Below, piece after piece: positions 8,324-12,829 of a stretch of DNA of 12,829 bases. The first letter of the stretch is position 1; the number at the start of each line of letters is the position of its first letter. The translations under genes and the position numbers were made by a program. This DNA comes from Streptococcus sp. UBA6071 (GTDB lineage Bacteria > Bacillota > Bacilli > Lactobacillales > Streptococcaceae): contig DIXV01000073.1 of the NCBI GenBank assembly GCA_002436115.1, forward strand, positions 14,778 to 27,606. Reading direction: 5' to 3'. Under the pieces are notes generated by a model. It saw only the letters and a list, made by a program, of their open reading frames with translations. It did no database searches and was not told the origin of the DNA.

Positions 8324-8366
8324 TGAAGACACCTTCTATTCTTTTTGGTTTACCATCGTGTCTTCA
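8324..8366. repeat. 9-base perfect inverted repeat upstream of the rpmG promoter
   Basis: TGAAGACAC (8324-8332) and GTGTCTTCA (8358-8366) are exact inverted copies 25 bases apart, in the gap between coaE and rpmG. There is no U-run, so it does not look like a standard terminator. It could be an operator or a relic of a lost gene. Confidence 0.4.
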
Positions 8367-8455
8367 ATAGCTCCCTACTTCAAAACCTGTCTCAATGCCA
8401 CCTCTTTAGTCCAATTTTGTCTATTTCTTGACACCAACCCAGAGACAAAAATGTC

Positions 8456-9079
8456 TTACTTACTAGCCTTTAGTCGGTTGAGTTCTTTAGTAACGTGATG
8501 CAAGGTTTCTTCTAAGTCACCTCTATTATCAATAATCTTATCGGCTAATTTTTTCTTATCCTCCAAAGACAGTTGACTGGCAATCCGCTGTTTGGCTTCT
8601 TCTGTTGAGTACTGATTTCGAGCCATAAAACGCTCAAGTTGCCTTTCTTCATCTACATAAACTAACCAAATCTCATCAAACCATGATTGGTAAGACCGCT
8701 CAAACAAGAGTGGAATATCCACGAAAAACAGGTCTTCCGTCTGGGCTAAGACATCGCATTGCTTGAACAATTCTAAACGGATAATTGAATCCTGCAATTG
8801 AGCTAATTGAGCTCGTACATCTGGATTTGAAAACACAAGTTCTGACAATTTAGGGCGATTTAATTCTCCATTGTCTAAGAGTATATCAGCCCCAAAAAAG
8901 TCAAGGAGAGCTTGATAGAGCTTTCCTCCCTTTTTTTGTAAGTCGTGAACCACAGCATCTGCATCAATAACGCGATAGCCTTCTTTTCTAAGAAAATCAA
9001 GAACCGTAGACTTTCCCGATGCAATGCCTCCTGTAATCCCAATTCTCTTTGCTTTCGTTTGTTTTGATTCCTTAGACAA
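8456..9079 (-). CDS. coaE: Dephospho-CoA kinase
   Basis: CoaE carries out the last step of coenzyme A synthesis, phosphorylating the 3'-hydroxyl of dephospho-CoA with ATP in the cytosol. The 207 residues show the P-loop GGIASGKST (17-25), VIDADAVVHDLQ (37-48), FFVDIPLLFE (118-127) and the lid region ARNQYSTEEAKQRIASQ (153-169). The start is a TTG at 9077-9079, supported by TTGAGGAG seven bases upstream; this gives about ten more N-terminal residues (MSKESKQTKAKR) than the common start right before IGITGG. In other streptococci coaE often follows mutM; here it follows era after 117 gene-free bases. The frame stays open for 26 codons after the stop, to 8375. Confidence 0.94.
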   Translation of the reverse strand: MSKESKQTKAKRIGITGGIASGKSTVLDFLRKEGYRVIDADAVVHDLQKKGGKLYQALLDFFGADILLDNGELNRPKLSELVFSNPDVRAQLAQLQDSIIRLELFKQCDVLAQTEDLFFVDIPLLFERSYQSWFDEIWLVYVDEERQLERFMARNQYSTEEAKQRIASQLSLEDKKKLADKIIDNRGDLEETLHHVTKELNRLKASK

Positions 9080-9101
9080 TCGCTAGCTCCTCAAGTTCCT
9101 C

Positions 9102-9110
9102 ATTTTATCA
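9102..9110 (-). promoter_or_regulatory. Putative extended -10 promoter of coaE
   Basis: Read on the minus strand, TGATAAAAT (TGn + TAAAAT) lies about 22 bases before the TTG start, inside the era-coaE gap. No clear -35 is seen. The leader would be short, about 16 bases, but would include the ribosome site. Confidence 0.4.
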
Positions 9111-9196
9111 CTTTACGAACGCCTTTCTTAGGTCTTTAAGCCCCTCATCTCAAGTGCTTCGCTAGTAAGTATTCATCCGTTAGCGATAATGCCTGC

Positions 9197-10096
9197 TTAG
9201 TATTCCTTAGTGCTGTAACCAAAATCAGCTAGATTTAATTGCTTATCTCGCCAATTTTTCTTAACCTTAACCCAGGTTTCTAAGAAAACTTTATCTCCTA
9301 ACATCAGTTCAATATCACGCCTTGCCATTGATCCAATTTTCTTAAGCATACTTCCTTGTTTTCCAATAATAATTCCCTTTTGGCTTGTCCGCTCTACCAT
9401 GATGGTTGCACGAATATGAACCTTATCGGTTTCCTCATCTCGTTTCATACTCTCGATAACGACTGCCACTGAATGAGGAATCTCCTCCCGTGTTAAATGA
9501 AGAACCTTTTCACGAATCATCTCAGAAACTAAGAAACGCTCTGGGTGATCAGTAATTTGATCTTCTGGAAAATATTGGAACCCTTCCTCCAAGTTAGCAG
9601 ATAAGATTTCTAAAAGCTGAGGGACATTATTTCCTTCTAAAGCAGAAATGGGAACCACTTCTTTGAAATCCATCTGATGGCGAAAATCATCAATTTGTGC
9701 TAACAACTGATCTGGGTGTACCTTGTCAATTTTATTGATAAGGAGAATGACGGGTACCTTGGCCTGTTTCAAACTCTCAATAATCCGATCATCTCCTTTC
9801 CCTCGTTTTTCATCGGCAGAGACCATAAAGAGAACAGTATCCACTTCACGCAAAGTACTGTAAGCAGCTTCCACCATGAAATCACCAAGAGCAGTTCTTG
9901 GTTTATGAATCCCTGGCGTGTCTATAAAAACAATCTGCTCCGATTGGGTCGTATAGATTCCCATGATTTTATTACGTGTCGTTTGAGCCTTATCACTCAT
10001 AATGGCAATCTTCTGGCCCATGACATGGTTCAAAAAAGTTGATTTTCCAACATTTGGTCGCCCTAAAATAGCGACAAAACCTGATTTAAAGGTCAT
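9197..10096 (-). CDS. era: GTPase Era
   Basis: Era is an essential GTPase that binds the 3' end of 16S rRNA and helps mature the 30S subunit. All parts are present in 299 residues: G1 GRPNVGKST (12-20), G3 DTPG (59-62), G4 NKID (121-124), G5 SAL (151-153), and a C-terminal KH domain whose GKQG loop is at 245-248, ending in the usual NLADFGY. The ATG follows TAGGAG by five bases. It stands 183 bases after dgkA, a gap with several small hairpins. YbeY, encoded two genes upstream, also acts in 16S rRNA processing, which fits the gene order. Confidence 0.98.
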   Translation of the reverse strand: MTFKSGFVAILGRPNVGKSTFLNHVMGQKIAIMSDKAQTTRNKIMGIYTTQSEQIVFIDTPGIHKPRTALGDFMVEAAYSTLREVDTVLFMVSADEKRGKGDDRIIESLKQAKVPVILLINKIDKVHPDQLLAQIDDFRHQMDFKEVVPISALEGNNVPQLLEILSANLEEGFQYFPEDQITDHPERFLVSEMIREKVLHLTREEIPHSVAVVIESMKRDEETDKVHIRATIMVERTSQKGIIIGKQGSMLKKIGSMARRDIELMLGDKVFLETWVKVKKNWRDKQLNLADFGYSTKEY

Positions 10097-10115
10097 TTTT
10101 ACTCCTATTTCTATT

Positions 10116-10189
10116 CCACTGCTACGCTTGCAGTAGAGGGGGATTTTCTCTCCCCTTAAAAGACTAACGTTTGAGCTTTTCGTTCAAAC
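10116..10189 (-). other. Three small hairpins in the dgkA-era gap
   Basis: In transcription order: GTTTGA/TCAAAC (10169-10189, loop 9), GGGGA/TCCCC (10139-10155, loop 7) and CTACTGC/GCAGTGG (10116-10136, loop 7, one G-U). The last ends 19 bases before the era ATG. Each is short; together they suggest a structured leader or mRNA processing site. Confidence 0.35.
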
Positions 10190-10279
10190 TGGAAAATGAA
10201 GAAGAAGATACTCTTTTTCTTAAGGATAACGGTAACTCTAGATAAGCTGAATCTTTTGAGTCAACTAAGTCCGCCTCTT

Positions 10280-10735
10280 CTAAAAAAACAAATCCCATAA
10301 TTTGGGAACAAAGATGAAGAGTCCTACTATAATAGCAAAACCTGAGACAAAAAGTACAGCTCCTGCTGCCATATCCTTAGATTTCTTAGCCAACATTGAA
10401 AAGTGATAATCACTCGCTAAGTCAACCACATTTTCGATAGCAGAATTGACAATCTCAAAAGCAATAACCAAACTAATCGACAAGAGAAGAAAGAGCCATT
10501 CCACCGCCGATACACGAAAAACAAGGCCTGCAAGAATAGCTAAAACTGCAGAAACCGCATGCTTTTTCATATTGCGCTCTTCTTTAAAAGCTGTTACTAG
10601 CCCTGTTATCGCAAACTCCATGCTAGCTACTATATTGCGATTTTTCCACTTGGCCTGTTTTTGTTGAAAAGGGGTCGGGCCATCTGACAAGGGAAATCCC
10701 TTGCTTCTTATTTTATGCTTATCTCTTGAGTCCAT
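10280..10735 (-). CDS. dgkA: Undecaprenol/diacylglycerol kinase (DgkA family)
   Basis: This membrane kinase phosphorylates a lipid alcohol; in Gram-positive cocci such as Streptococcus mutans the substrate is undecaprenol, so it recycles the carrier for cell-wall synthesis. The 151 residues include [21 protein letters not shown] (about 39-59, catalytic surface helix), three membrane segments (about 60-75, 79-97, 123-143) and the family motif [17 protein letters not shown]. The N-terminus, with a basic [11 protein letters not shown] stretch, is about 15 residues longer than the S. mutans protein as I remember it. The ATG at 10733-10735 lies 17 bases inside the end of ybeY, with AAAGG just upstream, so translation is probably coupled to ybeY. 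Confidence 0.93.
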   Translation of the reverse strand: MDSRDKHKIRSKGFPLSDGPTPFQQKQAKWKNRNIVASMEFAITGLVTAFKEERNMKKHAVSAVLAILAGLVFRVSAVEWLFLLLSISLVIAFEIVNSAIENVVDLASDYHFSMLAKKSKDMAAGAVLFVSGFAIIVGLFIFVPKLWDLFF

Positions 10736-11213
10736 AGGCCTTTAAAATCTCTTCCTGTAATCCAAACATTTCAGCTTCTTCTTCTTCTGTCACATGATCA
10801 TATCCATTGATGTGAAGAAATCCATGGACAGCCAAAAATCCCATTTCCCTAGCAAAGCTATGACCGTAATCTTCTGCTTGCTCAGATGCCTTATCCACCG
10901 AAATAAAGAGTTCTCCAATATAGCTATCAAATTCGGCTAACATCTCTATTAGATCTGGGTCATTCTCCAAATCTTCCTCTGAGACGATAAGGTCTTCTTC
11001 TGGCTTGTATTCCAGACTGACAACATCAGTTGGCTTATCTAAGCCACGGTAGGTTAAATTAATCTCCTGAATGGCCTGATTATCAAGAAAGGTCAGTCGC
11101 ATCTCTTTGTTTTTCTGACCCAACTTCTGTGCTGCCAAATGTAATAGGCCTAAGGTCTGTTCTTGTATCTCTTGAGAGACAAGACCTGTTTCATCTATTA
11201 TCTCTACATACAT
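10719..11213 (-). CDS. ybeY: Endoribonuclease YbeY (16S rRNA maturation, ribosome quality control)
   Basis: YbeY is a zinc-dependent RNase acting in 16S rRNA 3' end maturation and 70S quality control. The 164 residues include the catalytic zinc motif [11 protein letters not shown] with the three histidines at 130, 134 and 140, preceded by the conserved TDVVSLEY and GELFIS segments. I placed the start at the ATG 11211-11213 (MYVEIIDE), which follows a GGGAGGGG ribosome site. An ATG at 11246 in the same frame overlaps the -10 hexamer of the promoter and cannot be in the transcript. It is the first gene of the cluster, divergent from the HAD phosphatase gene, and overlaps dgkA by 17 bases. Confidence 0.96.
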   Translation of the reverse strand: MYVEIIDETGLVSQEIQEQTLGLLHLAAQKLGQKNKEMRLTFLDNQAIQEINLTYRGLDKPTDVVSLEYKPEEDLIVSEEDLENDPDLIEMLAEFDSYIGELFISVDKASEQAEDYGHSFAREMGFLAVHGFLHINGYDHVTEEEEAEMFGLQEEILKAYGLKR

Positions 11214-11244
11214 ATCTTCCCCTCCCTTTGCCTTCAATAATTTC

Positions 11245-11253
11245 ATTATATCA
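11245..11253 (-). promoter_or_regulatory. Extended -10 promoter of the ybeY cluster
   Basis: Read on the minus strand, TGATATAAT is a perfect extended -10 (TGnTATAAT). The expected transcript start is near 11238, about 25 bases before the ybeY ATG. No clear -35. It probably drives ybeY-dgkA and perhaps era. Confidence 0.7.
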
Positions 11254-11330
11254 CATCTTATTCAAAATCTCTTTTTTAAAAATGAGTCCCCCTCATCTCT
11301 TTAGCTTATAGGGTATCAAAGGATAGTATC

Positions 11331-11358
11331 ATTTTCTCATCCTTTCATATGAGAAAAT
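11331..11358. repeat. 10-base inverted repeat at the HAD gene promoter (candidate operator)
   Basis: ATTTTCTCAT (11331-11340) and ATGAGAAAAT (11349-11358) are exact inverted copies with an 8-base spacer. The right arm covers the -35 position of the HAD promoter (-10 at 11374-11379), as expected of a repressor site. As RNA it would form a weak AT-rich hairpin without a U-run. Confidence 0.45.
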
Positions 11359-11373
11359 CTCAAAAAAATCAGT

Positions 11374-11379
11374 TATAAT
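11374..11379 (+). promoter_or_regulatory. -10 element of the HAD phosphatase promoter
   Basis: A perfect TATAAT lies 33 bases before the ATG at 11413. The -35 position, about 11351-11356 (GAGAAA), is poor and lies within the inverted repeat, hinting at control by a bound protein. Confidence 0.6.
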
Positions 11380-11412
11380 TAACCTAACAAACACATACAA
11401 GAAAGGTTTTTT

Positions 11413-12252
11413 ATGTCCAAAATTATTTTCTTAGACGTGGATGGTACCCTAGTAGATTATGACAATCAAATCCCTACCTCTGCAATTACCGCCATCCAAG
11501 AAGCCCAATCAAAAGGTCACAAAATCTATGTTTGTACTGGTCGCAGCCGTGCTGAAATGCAAGCTGAAATTTGGGAGATTGGCATTGATGGCATGATTGG
11601 TGGCAATGGCAACTACATCGAATCCGATGGAGAAGTCATCTTCCACAACTGCCTCAGCCTTGAACAATGTACTGACATCGTTGATTACCTCAATAACCAT
11701 AAGTTGTCCTTTTATCTAGAGAGCAATAGCGGACTGTACGCTTCAGAGGACTTTATGGAGCGTTCTCTTCCTGTTATGCAGGAGTACGCTAGACGAAAAG
11801 GCATGCCCAAGGCTGAGCAATTGACACCCCAACTAGCCTTTCATGGGATTGTCTTTGACTCCCCTACTCTTTACCGTGACGATGTCAATAAAATCTCCTT
11901 TATCCTAGAGAGTTACCAAGATTATCTAGATGCCAAAAAACACTTCCCTCAATTCGAGGTCAATACGTGGGGTGGCAAAGGGGAGATTGCCCTCTTTGGA
12001 GATATTGGTGTCAAACATGTCAACAAAGCTGCTGCCATTGATCAGCTGTTGAAGCACTTGGGGATTCAAAAAGCAGACAGCTTGGCTTTTGGTGATGCTA
12101 AAATTGATATTCCCATGTTTAAATATTGTGCCATTGGTGTTGCTATGGGAAGCGGTGGTCATGAGGCCAAGGCTGCAGCAGATTATGTCACCAGCGGCGT
12201 CACTGAACATGGCATTTATCAGGCATTCAAACACTTTAACCTAATTGATTGA
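11413..12252 (+). CDS. Cof-type HAD-IIB family phosphatase
   Basis: A 279-residue cytosolic haloacid-dehalogenase-type phosphatase of the Cof group, members of which hydrolyse sugar phosphates, flavin precursors or other small phosphoesters; the substrate cannot be read here. Motif I is FLDVDGTLV with the nucleophile Asp8 and Asp10, motif II is CTGRS (Thr42), motif III is Lys205 in KHVNKAAAI, and motif IV is GDAKIDIPM (Asp228, Asp232). The cap domain lies between about 85 and 190. GAAAGG six bases before the ATG supports the start. It is transcribed alone, divergent from ybeY, and ends at a shared bidirectional hairpin right behind its TGA. Its promoter carries a candidate operator. Confidence 0.93.
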   Translation: MSKIIFLDVDGTLVDYDNQIPTSAITAIQEAQSKGHKIYVCTGRSRAEMQAEIWEIGIDGMIGGNGNYIESDGEVIFHNCLSLEQCTDIVDYLNNHKLSFYLESNSGLYASEDFMERSLPVMQEYARRKGMPKAEQLTPQLAFHGIVFDSPTLYRDDVNKISFILESYQDYLDAKKHFPQFEVNTWGGKGEIALFGDIGVKHVNKAAAIDQLLKHLGIQKADSLAFGDAKIDIPMFKYCAIGVAMGSGGHEAKAAADYVTSGVTEHGIYQAFKHFNLID

Positions 12253-12258
12253 CCGCAA

Positions 12259-12314
12259 AAAAGCTCTCCAATTTCTCTAGTAGGTAAGATTACTTTAGAG
12301 ATTGGAGGGCTTTT
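12259..12314. terminator. Bidirectional terminator behind the HAD gene
   Basis: AAAAGC-CTCCAAT-CTCTA pairs with TAGAG-ATTGGAG-GCTTTT, with one mismatch and a two-base bulge; a small AGTA/TACT helix lies in the loop. The minus-strand reading ends in GCTTTTTTGC, a better U-run than the plus side, so it should stop both convergent genes. Confidence 0.8.
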
Positions 12315-12384
12315 GCATAGATGTTATCCTAAGTGACGGCTTCTAAAAGCAATACCACTTGCTAAGAATCCTCTGAAGTCCTCT

Positions 12385-12829
12385 TTAACTAGCATTACCC
12401 CCTCTTTTTACAGATTGAGTCTCTGATTGAGCAAGAGCTCCTGAAATCATCTGGCCATACAGGGTTTGTCCTTCAATAATCTCTGCACTGTTTTGACCAA
12501 AATGCACATAGTCTGTATTTTGCCAAATTTGTGGATTATCAAGAGCTACCTGATACCAGTCTGCAATGGTTATCCAGTCGTGTTGTTCGGCTAAGCTAAG
12601 CTCATACTCACGGATCTGATTTACAATTGCTGAAGCATTTCCTGCTTCTCTGCCATCATAAGGTGTCACCAACACCAATCGACAACCTTGAGGGAGAGCG
12701 GCGATAATATTATCTAATTGTTCAACATAATTTGCCGTAGGATTAGCTCCTGCCGCAATAATGACATGTTGAGGGAGGCTACCATTTTTAATCGTGGAAA
12801 CCAAGGTATCATAAGCTCCTCCTAAGTTT
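12385..12829 (-). CDS. SGNH-type O-acetyltransferase/esterase domain, C-terminal fragment (5' end outside window)
   Basis: The last 147 complete codons of a gene entering from the right. The frame is open to the window edge, so the start is not visible. The fragment looks like the C-terminal half of the SGNH domain found at the end of OatA-type membrane acyltransferases of Gram-positive bacteria, which O-acetylate cell-wall or surface glycans outside the cell. The block III Asn is seen in AAGANPTANY, and the catalytic Asp-His pair in NTDYVHFGQNSAE. ITIADWYQVALDNPQIW resembles the segment before that motif in OatA. The catalytic serine and any membrane part lie outside. A stand-alone SGNH hydrolase is possible. 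The tail after the domain (SETQSVKRGGNAS) is polar. It is convergent with the HAD gene. Confidence 0.7.
   Translation of the reverse strand, partial: NLGGAYDTLVSTIKNGSLPQHVIIAAGANPTANYVEQLDNIIAALPQGCRLVLVTPYDGREAGNASAIVNQIREYELSLAEQHDWITIADWYQVALDNPQIWQNTDYVHFGQNSAEIIEGQTLYGQMISGALAQSETQSVKRGGNAS

Noticed and set aside
11926..12234. 102-codon open frame antisense to the HAD gene
   Set aside because: Complement of a well-supported HAD gene with all four motifs; no start signals of its own.
1..12829. CRISPR array, insertion sequence, prophage or toxin-antitoxin pair
   Set aside because: No spaced repeats, transposase, integrase, terminal repeats or toxin-like small gene pair seen on either strand; the genes look like stable core genome.

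Overview
The window is ordinary chromosomal DNA from a low-GC Gram-positive coccus, most likely a Streptococcus. The evidence is the conserved run ybeY–dgkA–era–coaE–rpmG–secG–rnr–smpB on the minus strand, a streptococcal-type undecaprenol kinase (DgkA), a fused glutathione synthetase GshF, AT-rich extended -10 promoters and strong AGGAGG-type ribosome sites. I cannot name the species. I see no insertion sequence, phage gene, CRISPR array, tRNA or rRNA.

Layout from left to right. Bases 1-3711 (minus) hold gshF, a small four-helix membrane protein 16 bases behind it, and a type-1 glycerate kinase whose 3' end is cut off by the window edge. Bases 3712-4082 are a divergent intergenic region with two AT-rich palindromes next to gshF and an extended -10 promoter for a nitroreductase (4083-4751, plus). 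A long bidirectional hairpin at 4825-4867 separates the nitroreductase from the convergent smpB. Bases 4895-11213 (minus) are the housekeeping cluster, listed here in transcription order: ybeY, dgkA (overlaps ybeY), era, coaE, rpmG, secG, rnr, smpB (overlaps rnr). From 11413 a Cof-type HAD phosphatase runs on the plus strand. It shares a bidirectional terminator (12259-12314) with the 3' end of a convergent SGNH/acyltransferase-type gene that leaves the window on the right.

The cluster links RNA and ribosome quality control (YbeY and Era in 16S rRNA maturation, L33, RNase R and SmpB in trans-translation) with lipid-carrier recycling (DgkA), CoA synthesis (CoaE) and protein export (SecG). Compared with the order I recall from Streptococcus pneumoniae (dgkA-era-mutM-coaE-pmrA-rpmG-secG-rnr-smpB), mutM and pmrA are absent. 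Short gene-free gaps lie at both sites, and each gap carries a candidate promoter for the gene downstream.

I did not find a clearly new system. The points most worth a second look are the missing mutM and pmrA, the paired palindromes at the gshF promoter, the unrecognised membrane protein behind gshF, and several long hairpins in intergenic leaders.
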